The notes beneath the pieces were generated by a model. It saw only the letters and a program-made list of their open reading frames with translations. It did not search any database and was not told the origin of the DNA. From Galbibacter pacificus (GTDB taxonomy: Bacteria > Bacteroidota > Bacteroidia > Flavobacteriales > Flavobacteriaceae), in contig NZ_JAQSVC010000001.1 of NCBI RefSeq assembly GCF_029603165.1, forward strand, positions 62,001-126,000: a stretch of 64,000 nt of DNA. The letters run 5' to 3'. Shown here piece after piece: positions 36,599 to 45,883 of this stretch. The position numbers were made by a program, and so were the translations under genes. Position 1 is the first letter of the stretch. Each line of letters starts with the position of its first letter.

Positions 36599-37756
36599 CT
36601 AATTTTCTGCAATTACTTTAATGCTTTTCTTAACAAGCTCGGCTGTTTTTCTGGCTTCATTTACATTGGGGTTTACAATGGTAACGTGCCCCATTTTTCT
36701 AAACGGGCGAGTTTCCCGTTTTCCGTATATATGCGGGGTAACGCCTTCCATATCCATGATTTTCTCGATATTTTTATAAACAACGGGACCTGTGTAATCT
36801 TCGGCACCAACAAGGTTTACCATAATACCGGCAACCTTGCTTTCGGTAGCTCCCAATGGAAGTCCCAAAATAGCCCGGATATGCTGCTCGAACTGATTGG
36901 TATAACTGGCTTCAATACTGTAATGGCCACTATTGTGCGGGCGCGGGGCCACTTCGTTTACCAAAATTTCGTCGTTTTGTGTCTGGAACATTTCCACGGC
37001 CAATAAACCAATATGTTGGTATGCCTGCGAAACTTTTAAAGCCACTAATTGTGCTTTTTTGGCTACGTTTTCATCAATACGTGCCGGACAAATAACATAT
37101 TCCACTTGGTTGGCTTCCGGATGAAATTCCATTTCTACTACCGGATACGTTTTTACGTTTCCTTTTGGGTCCCTCGAAACAATTACCGCCAGTTCGTTTT
37201 TAAACGGTATCATTTTTTCGGCAATACATTCTGCTTTCGGCAGCCCTTCCAGATCAGAATATGTTTTAATAACCTTTACGCCTTGTCCGTCGTACCCAAA
37301 GCGGGCACTTTTCCATACAAATGGGAAGGAAAGCGATTCGTTTTTAATCGCCGTAAGCATCTCGTCTGGATAGGCAAAACGTGTAAAGTCTGCTGTAGGG
37401 ATGTTGTTGTCTACATAAAACAGTTTTTGTTTGGCCTTGTTTTGTATGGTTTTAAGCGTTTTAGCCGATGGATATACTGTTTTCCCTTCTTTTTCCAATT
37501 GTTCCAAGGCATCAATATTTACGTTTTCAATTTCAATGGTCAGTACATCTGTTTTTTTACCAAATTGGTAAACAGTGTCGAAATCCATCAAATCGCCTTG
37601 AAAAAATTCGTTGCAGGCAATTTTGCAGGGGGCTTCATTGCTTGGGTCGAGCACTAGCGTGTAAATATCAAATTTGCGAGTTTCGTATAGCAGCATTTTA
37701 CCAAGTTGGCCACCGCCTAAAATTCCCAATTTAAAATCAGAAGAAAAATAGTTCAT
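36599..37756 (-). CDS. purK: N5-carboxyaminoimidazole ribonucleotide synthase
   Basis: PurK is an ATP-grasp enzyme that makes N5-CAIR from AIR, bicarbonate and ATP. The 385 residues begin with LGILGGGQLGKMLL and include KSARFGYDGQGVKVI, the EKMIPF region and NEVAPRPHNSGHYSIEA. It is upstream of purE and the two form a functional pair. Confidence 0.97.
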   Translation of the reverse strand: MNYFSSDFKLGILGGGQLGKMLLYETRKFDIYTLVLDPSNEAPCKIACNEFFQGDLMDFDTVYQFGKKTDVLTIEIENVNIDALEQLEKEGKTVYPSAKTLKTIQNKAKQKLFYVDNNIPTADFTRFAYPDEMLTAIKNESLSFPFVWKSARFGYDGQGVKVIKTYSDLEGLPKAECIAEKMIPFKNELAVIVSRDPKGNVKTYPVVEMEFHPEANQVEYVICPARIDENVAKKAQLVALKVSQAYQHIGLLAVEMFQTQNDEILVNEVAPRPHNSGHYSIEASYTNQFEQHIRAILGLPLGATESKVAGIMVNLVGAEDYTGPVVYKNIEKIMDMEGVTPHIYGKRETRPFRKMGHVTIVNPNVNEARKTAELVKKSIKVIAEN

Positions 37757-37824
37757 TATACGAGTTTATATGTTTGAATAAGGTTATGAGTTTTTGGTTT
37801 TTAAACACCAAGCACAAACTTTTG

Positions 37825-37832
37825 CAAAAATA
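37825..37832 (-). promoter_or_regulatory. Candidate -7 promoter box of purK
   Basis: The minus-strand read is TATTTTTG, matching TAnnTTTG, 69 bp before the ATG. The -33 element is not conserved. Confidence 0.35.
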
Positions 37833-38047
37833 CAGTTTAAAATGAAATAGGAGCGATAATACTGCGCTATCTGTATGAGGGGATTATGGAAAAACAAGCT
37901 TAAAAAGCAAGCTGTTTAGGTAGGAGAAATAGCACAAAACCGACTTTTTTTGTAAGTATTGCTTAAAAAATAACTTTTTTGATGTGAAAATAATTGACAA
38001 ATAGTTGAAATCGATTAAATTTAAAGGAAAAACAAAAATCTAAATAG

Positions 38048-38055
38048 TATCTTTG
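38048..38055 (+). promoter_or_regulatory. Candidate -7 promoter box of hpt
   Basis: TATCTTTG matches TAnnTTTG and lies 22 bp before the TTG start codon of hpt. No TTTG lies 19 bp further upstream. Confidence 0.45.
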
Positions 38056-38077
38056 CAACTTTATAATTTTAAGAAAC

Positions 38078-38611
38078 TTGATTAAGCTTTACGACACATA
38101 TTTTGAGCCTTTTATTTCTGCCGAAGAAATAAATGCTGCCATTGAGCAAATGGTAGAAAAGGTAAAAGCCGACTTTAAAAATGAGACGCCCATTTTTATT
38201 TGTGTCCTTAATGGCGCGTTCATGTTTGCTTCAGATTTTATAAAAAAATACGATCAGGACTGCGAACTCAGTTTTGTAAAATTGAGCTCATATCATGGAA
38301 TATCCTCAACAGGAATTGTAAAAACACTATTGGACGTGCCAGACAATGTAGAAGGGCGTAGCGTAGTAATTCTTGAAGATATAATAGATACGGGAAAAAC
38401 GGTAAAAGAACTGGTCTCCATGTTCTCCAACATCAACGTAAAAAAATTTAAAATAGCTTCCATGTTTTACAAACCCGATGTCTATTCGGGGGAATACAAC
38501 ATAGATTACGTAGGCATAGAAATCCCCAACAAATTTATTGTGGGGTACGGGCTTGATTATGACGAATTAGGAAGAAACTTACCAGAAGTATATCAAATAA
38601 AAGAAGAGTAA
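38078..38611 (+). CDS. hpt: Hypoxanthine phosphoribosyltransferase
   Basis: This enzyme salvages hypoxanthine and often guanine to nucleotides using PRPP. The 177 residues match family length only if translation starts at TTG (38078). No ATG is suitable, and the next Met is internal. The PRPP motif VVILEDIIDTGKT contains Glu100, Asp101 and Asp104. It is followed 2 bp later by adk, so the two purine genes form an operon. Confidence 0.95.
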   Translation: MIKLYDTYFEPFISAEEINAAIEQMVEKVKADFKNETPIFICVLNGAFMFASDFIKKYDQDCELSFVKLSSYHGISSTGIVKTLLDVPDNVEGRSVVILEDIIDTGKTVKELVSMFSNINVKKFKIASMFYKPDVYSGEYNIDYVGIEIPNKFIVGYGLDYDELGRNLPEVYQIKEE

Positions 38612-38613
38612 AT

Positions 38614-39186
38614 ATGATCAATTTAGTGCTGTTCGGGAAACCGGGTGCAGGGAAAGGTACACAGGCTAACTTTTTAAAAGAAAAATACAATTTAAAACAC
38701 ATATCCACCGGCGATGTATTTCGTTACAATATTAAAAATGGGACCGAATTGGGGACGCTGGCAAAATCGTATATCGATAAAGGCGATTTAGTGCCCGACG
38801 AGGTGACCATAAATATGTTGAAAGATGAAGTTGAGAAAAACCCGGATGCAAGCGGATTTATTTTTGATGGATTCCCCCGCACCAATGCACAAGCAAAAGC
38901 ACTAGACAGATTGATGGAAGAAAAAGGAATGAAGATACATGCTACCATTGCCTTGGAGGCCGATGATGAGGTTTTGATTCAGCGTTTGTTGGAAAGAGGC
39001 AAAGTAAGCGGGCGCAGTGACGATCAGGACGAAAATAAAATAAGAAACCGTTTTGAGGAATACAACCAAAAAACGGCTCCTTTAATGCATTATTACAAAG
39101 AACAGGACAAATTCCATAGCGTAAACGGAATTGGCAGCATTGAAGAAATTACAGGAAGATTAAGTAGGGTTATAGAGGCTCTTTAA
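38614..39186 (+). CDS. adk: Adenylate kinase
   Basis: Adk interconverts ATP and AMP with two ADP. The 190 residues show the P-loop GKPGAGKGT (8-16), DGFPRTNAQAKALD, and the short LID variant with RGKVSGRSDDQ instead of the long zinc-type LID. It is co-transcribed with hpt, 2 bp apart. Confidence 0.97.
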   Translation: MINLVLFGKPGAGKGTQANFLKEKYNLKHISTGDVFRYNIKNGTELGTLAKSYIDKGDLVPDEVTINMLKDEVEKNPDASGFIFDGFPRTNAQAKALDRLMEEKGMKIHATIALEADDEVLIQRLLERGKVSGRSDDQDENKIRNRFEEYNQKTAPLMHYYKEQDKFHSVNGIGSIEEITGRLSRVIEAL

Positions 39187-39217
39187 AATAAAACGCTCTT
39201 AATGATATAAATTCTAC

Positions 39218-39289
39218 TGTCATACTGAGCCTGTCGAAGTATATTTAACCTATAAATACAACAAAGTCTTCGACAAGCTCAGACTGACA
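39218..39289. repeat. Palindromic intergenic repeat between adk and obg
   Basis: A 22-bp left arm (39218-39239) and a right arm (39268-39289) are inverted copies with about three mismatches. Motifs are CTGAGCCTGTCGAAG and CTTCGACAAGCTCAG. This type of CTTCGACAAGCTCAG palindrome is common between genes in Bacteroidetes. It may form a hairpin in the adk transcript. I did not see another copy in this window. Confidence 0.75.
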
Positions 39290-39344
39290 CTAAGTTCTTC
39301 AAAAACTTTTAAGGCGCGTTTTTATATTAAAAAAACATATTTAA

Positions 39345-40361
39345 ATGACAGAAGGAAATTTTACAGATTACGTAAAAATAAAAGTAGCATCTGGAAAAGG
39401 AGGACAGGGTTCTGCACACCTGCGTAGAGAGAAGTATGTTGCCAAAGGTGGTCCCGATGGTGGCGATGGAGGCCGTGGCGGTCATATTATCGTGAAAGGG
39501 AATAAAAACCTTTGGACTTTGTACCATTTTAAATTTAAAAAACACTTTCAAGCCGGTCATGGCGAGCATGGCGGCAAACAAACAAGTACAGGTGCAGACG
39601 GGCAAGATGTGTTTATAGAAGTACCTTTAGGGACACAAGTAAAGAACCCGGAGACCGACGAAGTATTTTTTGAAATTACCGAAGACGGAGAAGAAAAAAT
39701 AGTTGCAACAGGGGGCAAAGGCGGATTGGGGAACTGGCATTTTAAGTCGTCTACCAATCAAACCCCGCGTTATGCGCAACCGGGGCTTCCAGGTGAAGAA
39801 ACCGAACTTTTATTAGAGCTAAAACTTTTAGCAGATGTTGGCCTGGTTGGGTTTCCCAATGCAGGAAAATCCACGCTTTTATCGGTAATAACTTCGGCAA
39901 AACCAAAAATTGCCGATTACGAATTTACTACTTTAAAACCCAATTTAGGCATTGTGGAATACCGCGATTACCGTACTTTTGTCATGGCCGATATTCCCGG
40001 GATTATTGAAGGAGCATCAGAAGGAAAAGGGCTCGGGCACTATTTTTTACGCCATATTGAACGTAATTCAACCTTACTTTTTTTAATTCCCGCCGATACA
40101 AAAGATATTTACAAAGAATACGAGGTATTGTTAAACGAACTCCAAAAATACAATCCCGAATTATTGGATAAAGAGCGTTTGGTGGCCATTTCAAAGGCAG
40201 ATATGCTTGACGAAGAATTGAAAAAAGAAATGAAACAGGAGCTCGACCAACAATTTACAAATGTAGAATACCTGTTTATATCTTCAATAGCCCAACAAGG
40301 TATCCAACCATTAAAAGACAAACTCTGGGAAATGCTAAATAAAGGAGAGGAAAAAGTCTAA
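39345..40361 (+). CDS. obgE: GTPase Obg
   Basis: Obg is a GTPase required for 50S ribosome assembly and linked to stress control. The 338 residues contain the glycine-rich Obg domain (1-160; [14 protein letters not shown]), the G1 motif [11 protein letters not shown] near residue 168, G3 [12 protein letters not shown], and an SKADM G4-like segment. The C-terminal extension is short. It follows the palindromic repeat on the plus strand. Confidence 0.97.
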   Translation: MTEGNFTDYVKIKVASGKGGQGSAHLRREKYVAKGGPDGGDGGRGGHIIVKGNKNLWTLYHFKFKKHFQAGHGEHGGKQTSTGADGQDVFIEVPLGTQVKNPETDEVFFEITEDGEEKIVATGGKGGLGNWHFKSSTNQTPRYAQPGLPGEETELLLELKLLADVGLVGFPNAGKSTLLSVITSAKPKIADYEFTTLKPNLGIVEYRDYRTFVMADIPGIIEGASEGKGLGHYFLRHIERNSTLLFLIPADTKDIYKEYEVLLNELQKYNPELLDKERLVAISKADMLDEELKKEMKQELDQQFTNVEYLFISSIAQQGIQPLKDKLWEMLNKGEEKV

Positions 40362-40400
40362 GTAGCCCATTTTTTACGTATTTTTAGTAAAAGATAAGTT

Positions 40401-40922
40401 ATGAGAACTCTATTTTCATCCATATGTATATGCTTTTTAATTTCCTCATGTTCAGGGGTTAAAGTGACCTATGATTATGATAAAAAAGCCAATTTTTCGC
40501 AATTCAAAACATATGGTTTTTACCCAAAAATGCAAAGCGGGCTAAGTCAGCTGGACGAAAAAAGGTTGTTTCGCAGTATTGATAGTGTTATGCAGGCCCG
40601 TGGTTATGAAAACTCAGCTTCGCCAGATTTATATATCAATATTGAAAGTTCAAACAGACCTAAGCCCGTAAATAGTTCGGTAGGTATCGGCATTGGCGGT
40701 AGTAACAGAAATATAGGCGGTGGGGTATCTGTTGGTGTGCCCATTGGGCAACAAGACCAATACCGCCAAATTGTCTTCGATTTGGTTGATGTAGATAACG
40801 ATGAACTTATTTGGCAGGCAGTAAGCGAAGGAACTATATCTGAGGCCATGACCCCCGCAATGCGCGAGGTAAAGCTTAGAGAAGTTGTAGAAAAGGTTTT
40901 TTCTAAATATCCGCCGGAATAA
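40401..40922 (+). CDS. DUF4136 domain lipoprotein
   Basis: This 173-residue protein has a lipoprotein signal peptide with the lipidated Cys at residue 17 (FLISSCSGV). The DUF4136 domain follows, including YDKKANFSQFKTYGFYP and DLVDVDNDELIWQAVSEGTI. No acidic residues follow the Cys, so retention in the periplasm is more likely than surface export (inference from the Capnocytophaga/Bacteroides export rule). Function is not known for the family. Confidence 0.9.
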   Translation: MRTLFSSICICFLISSCSGVKVTYDYDKKANFSQFKTYGFYPKMQSGLSQLDEKRLFRSIDSVMQARGYENSASPDLYINIESSNRPKPVNSSVGIGIGGSNRNIGGGVSVGVPIGQQDQYRQIVFDLVDVDNDELIWQAVSEGTISEAMTPAMREVKLREVVEKVFSKYPPE

Positions 40923-40962
40923 CTGCAAAATAATTCCATGAATAGATTTTAGGGGTTCCCAG

Positions 40963-40993
40963 TTTGACTAAGATTGCCTATTTACTATCTTTA
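40963..40993 (+). promoter_or_regulatory. Bacteroidetes-type promoter of mpl
   Basis: TTTG (40963-40966) is followed by 19 bp and then TATCTTTA (40986-40993). The spacing is ideal, and only the final G of the -7 box is A. The predicted transcript start falls about 25 bp before the TTG start codon of mpl. Confidence 0.6.
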
Positions 40994-41024
40994 CGCTCGA
41001 TTATCAATTACAGAAATACAAACA

Positions 41025-42380
41025 TTGAAGATACATTTCATCGCCATAGGCGGAAGTGCCATGCACAATTTGGCATTGGCATTACAACAAAAAGGATATA
41101 CCATAACCGGCAGCGACGATATAATTTACGAACCTTCCAAATCCCGTTTGGAGGCCAAAGGTTTATGCCCGGATGAGTTTGGTTGGTTTCCCAAAAAAAT
41201 CACCGCAGATTTGGATGCAGTTATTTTGGGAATGCACGCCAAGCCTGACAATCCCGAATTGATAAAAGCGCAAGAACTGGACTTAAAAATTTATTCGTAC
41301 CCCGAATTTATTTTTGAGCAAAGTAAATACAAAACGCGCGTGGTTATAGGAGGGAGCCATGGTAAAACAACCATAACTTCCATGATTCTCCACGTACTTC
41401 ATTATCATGACAAGGATGTGGATTATATGGTGGGAGCACAGCTTGAAGGCTTTGAAACCATGGTAAAACTTACCGAAGAAAACGATTTTATTGTTTTGGA
41501 AGGCGATGAGTATTTGTCTTCCCCCATTGACAGGCGACCCAAATTTCATCTATATAAACCCAATATTGCCTTGTTAAGCGGTATTGCTTGGGATCATATC
41601 AATGTATTTCCAACCTTCGAAAATTATGTGGAGCAGTTTCAGGTTTTTGTCGATTCCATTGTTGAAGGCGGAAGCATTACCTACAATAGCGAAGACGAAG
41701 AAGTGGTGAAAGTTGTAGAAGCTTCTAAAAACCAAATACGTAAAATACCCTATTCTGCGCCCGAATTTACTGTTGAAGATGGCATAACCTATCTTGAAAC
41801 CCCCGAAGGAGAAATGCCCATTGAAGTTTTTGGGAGGCATAACCTGAATAATCTCGCCGGCGCTAAATGGATTTGCCAGCATATGGGCGTTGACGAAGAC
41901 GATTTTTACGAGGCCATAGCAAGTTTTAAAGGCGCTTCCAAGCGGTTGGATAAACTGGCTGAAAACTCAAAAAGTGTTATTTACAAAGATTTTGCGCATG
42001 CGCCAAGCAAGGTCAAGGCTACGCTTACAGCTGTAAGGGAACAATATCCCGATAAAAAAGTAGTGGCTTGTTTAGAGCTGCATACCTACAGTAGCTTAAA
42101 TGCCACTTTTTTAAAGCAATACAAAAATACGTTGAACAATGCCGATACAGCCGTGGTTTTTTATTCGCCCGAAGCGGTAAAAATAAAGAAGCTCGATGAG
42201 GTAACTACCGACCAAATAAAAGAAGCTTTTGAAAAAGAAGGGTTGATCGTGTATACCAATCCAGATGCGTTCAAGGACTTTATTTTTAACTTGAATATGG
42301 GCAATAAGGCCTTACTTTTAATGAGCAGCGGTAATTACGGAGGCCTTGATTTGGAAGCGGTAAAAAAACTGATCGATTAG
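41025..42380 (+). CDS. mpl: Mur ligase family protein (Mpl-like, peptidoglycan recycling)
   Basis: This protein attaches recycled muropeptide to UDP-MurNAc. The start is placed at TTG (41025), giving the family-typical opening KIHFIAIGGSAMHNLALAL. The longer frame to 40974 starts in the promoter. The ATP motif GGSHGKTTITS lies near residues 109-119. Other Mur features are LEGDEYLSSPIDRRPKF and GRHNLNNLAGAK. The 451 residues fit Mpl rather than MurC. Confidence 0.92.
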   Translation: MKIHFIAIGGSAMHNLALALQQKGYTITGSDDIIYEPSKSRLEAKGLCPDEFGWFPKKITADLDAVILGMHAKPDNPELIKAQELDLKIYSYPEFIFEQSKYKTRVVIGGSHGKTTITSMILHVLHYHDKDVDYMVGAQLEGFETMVKLTEENDFIVLEGDEYLSSPIDRRPKFHLYKPNIALLSGIAWDHINVFPTFENYVEQFQVFVDSIVEGGSITYNSEDEEVVKVVEASKNQIRKIPYSAPEFTVEDGITYLETPEGEMPIEVFGRHNLNNLAGAKWICQHMGVDEDDFYEAIASFKGASKRLDKLAENSKSVIYKDFAHAPSKVKATLTAVREQYPDKKVVACLELHTYSSLNATFLKQYKNTLNNADTAVVFYSPEAVKIKKLDEVTTDQIKEAFEKEGLIVYTNPDAFKDFIFNLNMGNKALLLMSSGNYGGLDLEAVKKLID

Positions 42381-42430
42381 AACTCTTTAAAAAGTTTAAT
42401 TGAAGGTCATCGATTCTTAAAAAGCAACAA

Positions 42431-42877
42431 TCAAACCCCAAACTGTCTTAAATGATGATCTAAATGCTTGTACTGCATTTGTCCCCATTGTTGTTTGGTG
42501 AACTTCCCGAAAACGGGGTGGGGCGGCAATTCATTTTTTGTTTTTAGTTGATGGTATTCGGCTATCAGGCCAATTAATTTCTCTTTTTCCTGTTCAAAGT
42601 TTTTAGGGTTTTCTACAATGAATTCTTTTACGGTCGGCAGGCCGTGCTTCCACGGTTTGTCGTTATAAAGCATGGGCTTGAACAGTCTGGACGCCCATTT
42701 AAAAAAGAAATTTGTTTTAACGGCCAGCTTTCCCATGGCAACTTCCATAGGTTTTTGGCAATGGTGCAGCATTTGAGAAACATCCATAGAGCCCCATTCT
42801 GCTTTGGAAGTTGTCGTAAGCTGTTTAATACGGGAAAGGGTTTCGTGATACACTTCTTCAGAAAATATAGACTTCAT
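42431..42877 (-). CDS. DUF1569 domain protein
   Basis: This 148-residue protein of the DUF1569 family belongs to the DinB-like four-helix bundle clan. Visible pattern: WGSMDVSQMLHHCQKPMEVAMGKL and the C-terminal WGQMQYKHLDHHLRQFG, whose His residues are placed as in metal-binding DinB proteins. No biochemical role is established. It is convergent with mpl. Confidence 0.88.
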   Translation of the reverse strand: MKSIFSEEVYHETLSRIKQLTTTSKAEWGSMDVSQMLHHCQKPMEVAMGKLAVKTNFFFKWASRLFKPMLYNDKPWKHGLPTVKEFIVENPKNFEQEKEKLIGLIAEYHQLKTKNELPPHPVFGKFTKQQWGQMQYKHLDHHLRQFGV

Positions 42878-42946
42878 ATTGGGTATAGGGTGGTTTGTTT
42901 TTTATGAAAGATACAACTTTTTGTAGAATTTAGGATCATTTATAAA

Positions 42947-43281
42947 ATGAAAGAAAATCCCCTGTACTTTTCGATTAAAAACTGGAATACAGACAGCCGT
43001 CCCTGAGAAAAACTTCTTATAAAAGGCAAAGCAGCATTGTCCGATGCAGAGCTTGTGTCCATTCTGTTAGGCTGGGCTTAAAGCAGGCACTGGAGCTTAA
43101 TGCCACCGCCATGATCTTGGCGCATAACCACCCATCAGGGACCTTGATAGCAAGTGCGGCCGATAAAGAGATAACAAAAAAAATAAAAAATGCAGCCGAA
43201 GGAATGGATATAAAGCTGTTAGACCACCTTATTGTAACCGAAAAATCTTACTTTAGCTTTGCAGACGAAGGACTTTTTTAA
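42947..43281 (+). pseudogene. radC: radC, stop-mutated and internally deleted
   Basis: The ATG at 42947 opens an N-terminus typical of RadC (FSIKNWNTDSRP, then EKLLIKGKAALSDAELVSILLG) but has an in-frame TGA after SRP where an Arg codon is expected. After SILLG the sequence jumps, one frame off, to the RadC C-terminus (KQALELNATAMILAHNHPSG, then DKEITKKIKNAAEGMD) and ends at 43279-43281. The JAMM-type HNHPSG motif survives, but over 100 central residues are gone. No functional RadC can be made. Confidence 0.88.
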
Positions 43282-43283
43282 AA

Positions 43284-44582
43284 ATGCTATTAGTTTATAC
43301 GTATAAAGTTACACCGAGATTAACCTATATCATGAGGCATATTTTTACAAAAATGCTTCTCATAGATATAAGTATAACTACCAAGGTGGAAGATTTTATA
43401 GCCCATAAGGGCCCTAAAATAACATATACCAAACAACCTTTACAGAGCGAGTTTTTTGTTAAAAGCCATGAGCTGTTGTTCGAGCAGGGAATTTCAGATG
43501 TGGAAATTAATGTTCAGGACTGGAACGGGGTGCCATGCTTTTTTCCAACTACGGAAAAATGTGCATTGCCTTTTGATATTTTTGCTGCTAGTTTTTATTT
43601 GTTGAGCAGGTACGAAGAATATCTGCCGCATGTAAAAGACGAGCATGGCCGCTTTCCGGCAAGCGAGAGCCTTGCGTACCAAAACAGGTTTTTAGAATTT
43701 CCCGTTGTGGATATTTGGGTACTGAAATTAAAAAAAGCCTTGCAGGAACGGTTTCCCGAAATAGAATTCCCGAAACGTACCTACCAGCAAACGTCCATAA
43801 TGGACATAGCCTCGGCTTTTGCCTACAAAAAAAAGGGCTTCATCAGGACCCTAGGGGGAACACTTATAGATTTAACTTCCCTAAAACTGGGGAGGGTATT
43901 AGACCGTTATCTGGTATTGTTGGGTTTTAGAAAAGACCCTTTGGACTTTTTCGATAGGCTTACGGCATTTCATAAAAGGCACAAGGTCTCGGCTATTTTC
44001 TTCTTTTTAATGGCCAATTATTCAACGTACGATAAAAATATTTCGGTAATCAACCCCACCTTTCGGTCCTTGGTTAAATCGGTGGCCGATTATAGCATCG
44101 TGTCGTTAATGGCTTCTTATAACTCGTTCAACGACATTGCCGAACTTAAAAAAGAACGTAGAAGGCTTATAGACTTTATAAACCGGCCGGTAAAAAGGGC
44201 GCGGCAACGCTTTAACAGGCTCAATATACCCGACACATACCGTTTATTGGTAGATGCGGGCTTTAATGAAGACTATACCATGGGATATACCAAAGAGGTT
44301 GGTTTTAGGGCGGGAACTTGTACTCCGTTTTATTTTTACGATATAAGCTTTGAAGAACAGATACCCATTAAAATCAATTCTTTTTGTATTCAGTATACTG
44401 CATTGTACAAATACAGAAGTGTGAGGAAGGCTCAGGAAAAAATTGCCGAAATTTCGCAAAGGGTTCGTGCTGTAAACGGAGAGTTCAATATTGTGTTCTC
44501 CAACGAAATTTTAAATATGCACGAGCGGAGTTCGTGGCAGGATTTATACATTAATTACATAAAAAGCAATAACGAAAAATGA
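43284..44582 (+). CDS. Polysaccharide deacetylase family protein (DUF7033-type N-terminus)
   Basis: This 432-residue protein resembles Bacteroidetes deacetylase-like proteins with a DUF7033-type N-terminal part (to about residue 130; LPFDIFAASFYLLSRYEEYLPH). The C-terminal half looks like a divergent NodB-like barrel (GFNEDYTMGYTKEVGFRAGTCTPF). The expected Asp-Asp-His metal site is not clear, so activity is uncertain. It overlaps the next gene by 4 bp and starts an operon of envelope genes. Confidence 0.75.
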   Translation: MLLVYTYKVTPRLTYIMRHIFTKMLLIDISITTKVEDFIAHKGPKITYTKQPLQSEFFVKSHELLFEQGISDVEINVQDWNGVPCFFPTTEKCALPFDIFAASFYLLSRYEEYLPHVKDEHGRFPASESLAYQNRFLEFPVVDIWVLKLKKALQERFPEIEFPKRTYQQTSIMDIASAFAYKKKGFIRTLGGTLIDLTSLKLGRVLDRYLVLLGFRKDPLDFFDRLTAFHKRHKVSAIFFFLMANYSTYDKNISVINPTFRSLVKSVADYSIVSLMASYNSFNDIAELKKERRRLIDFINRPVKRARQRFNRLNIPDTYRLLVDAGFNEDYTMGYTKEVGFRAGTCTPFYFYDISFEEQIPIKINSFCIQYTALYKYRSVRKAQEKIAEISQRVRAVNGEFNIVFSNEILNMHERSSWQDLYINYIKSNNEK

Positions 44583-45274
44583 AATGGAAGGGTGAAGGTA
44601 TTACCGATGTTTTTTTTGACTTGGACCATACGCTATGGGATTTTGAAAAAAACTCCCAACTTACCTACGAAAAAATTTTTACCAGCAATAATGTAGCAAT
44701 TGACCTAACCGAATTTCTAGAGGTTTATGTTCCCAATAATTTTAGGCTATGGGAATTGTACCAGCAGGACAAAATAACAAAAGAGGATTTGCGGTACCAG
44801 CGCCTTAAAACAACTTTTGACGCCCTGGATATGGTTGTTTCTGATGAAATGATACTAAAACTATCAGATGAATATATAAAATACCTCTCTACGTACAATC
44901 ATTTATTTAACGATTCCATAGAAATACTGGAATACCTGTTCCCCAATTATAAACTTCATATCATTACCAATGGTTTTGCCGAAGTTCAGCAGGGAAAACT
45001 TAAAAACTCCAAGATAGACCATTATTTTCAGGTAATAATGAATTCCGAGACTGCAGGCGTTAAAAAACCAAACCCCATCATTTTTAAAATGGCATTGAAT
45101 CAGGCCAAGGTAAAGCCAGAAAAAGCCATTATGATAGGCGATAGTTACGAGGCAGACATCCTTGGTGCAAAAAACGTTGGCATGCACACGCTTTTCTATA
45201 CGCCCTTACATAAAAATATAAACATTAATACCCATAAAATTAACACGTTAAGGCAAATAAAAAACTATCTTTAA
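44579..45274 (+). CDS. HAD-superfamily hydrolase (YjjG-like nucleotidase)
   Basis: This 231-residue HAD phosphatase has nucleophile Asp14 and acid/base Asp16 in FFDLDHTLWDF, the motif II-like HIITNGF, motif III Lys in GVKKPNP and motif IV IGDSYEADI. The size and cap are like YjjG, a nucleotidase for non-canonical pyrimidine nucleotides. The substrate in this organism is unproven. It overlaps the deacetylase gene by 4 bp. Confidence 0.9.
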   Translation: MKWKGEGITDVFFDLDHTLWDFEKNSQLTYEKIFTSNNVAIDLTEFLEVYVPNNFRLWELYQQDKITKEDLRYQRLKTTFDALDMVVSDEMILKLSDEYIKYLSTYNHLFNDSIEILEYLFPNYKLHIITNGFAEVQQGKLKNSKIDHYFQVIMNSETAGVKKPNPIIFKMALNQAKVKPEKAIMIGDSYEADILGAKNVGMHTLFYTPLHKNININTHKINTLRQIKNYL

Positions 45275-45310
45275 TAAACAATACTTTGTTTTTTAAACCG
45301 TTTTATTTAC

Positions 45311-45883
45311 ATGCCAATACCAACTAAAAAATATAGGCCTTACTTATTGTTGTTGCTATGCAGTATGCTTTGGTGTTCTTGCGTAAAAGATGTAGATTTT
45401 AGCCAGGCCGAAGACTTCAGGTTAGAGCCCGTTATGGAGGTAAGCTTGGTTTATTTCGACCTCCCCGCTTCGTTAATTGGCGAAATACCGGATAATACAA
45501 CAGGCTATACCGTGAAAGATTCAACTAAAATAGAACTGTTCTCCGAGCCTTTCTTTGACGATAACCTGCAAAAAGCCACTTTTACTTTTGAGTTTACCAA
45601 CACCATAGAGCGTTCTTTTTCAGCAAATATAATTTTATACAACGAGGCCAATGTGCCCATAGACAGCATTCCTATTTCTATTGAAGCGTCTTCGGGAATC
45701 CCCATAAAGGTAACTTCTATTGTAACTTACAACGAGGCCGACATCCAAACAATAAAAAACATGGAAAGCCTGGAAGTGGTATTGTCCCTCGATAGTGGCA
45801 CCCCAAATTTGCAGCCCGATTCAGAAGGCGTGCTCGACCTTAAATCCGCAGGAACCTTTTTTATGTCAATAGATGACAAATAA
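45311..45883 (+). CDS. Putative lipoprotein, function unknown
   Basis: This 190-residue protein has a lipoprotein signal with the lipidated Cys at residue 24 (LWCSCVKDVD). The rest looks like a beta-sandwich. Acidic residues follow the Cys (KDVDFSQAED), which may support outer-surface localisation. It overlaps the DUF5723 gene by 11 bp, so they are probably co-produced. I cannot assign a family. Confidence 0.78.
   Translation: MPIPTKKYRPYLLLLLCSMLWCSCVKDVDFSQAEDFRLEPVMEVSLVYFDLPASLIGEIPDNTTGYTVKDSTKIELFSEPFFDDNLQKATFTFEFTNTIERSFSANIILYNEANVPIDSIPISIEASSGIPIKVTSIVTYNEADIQTIKNMESLEVVLSLDSGTPNLQPDSEGVLDLKSAGTFFMSIDDK

Larger units (their letters stand above)
37757..38077. other. Divergent intergenic region between purK and hpt
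   Basis: This 321-bp region holds the candidate purK box at 37825-37832, the candidate hpt box at 38048-38055 and a short inverted stretch around AAGCTT near 37900. No purine riboswitch or gene was recognised. Confidence 0.5.

Noticed and set aside
37049-37657. 202-residue open frame on the plus strand
   Set aside because: It is antisense inside purK, with residue composition typical of a shadow frame.
37049-38077. Purine riboswitch near hpt and purK
   Set aside because: The intergenic region has no three-way junction pattern or conserved purine aptamer loops.
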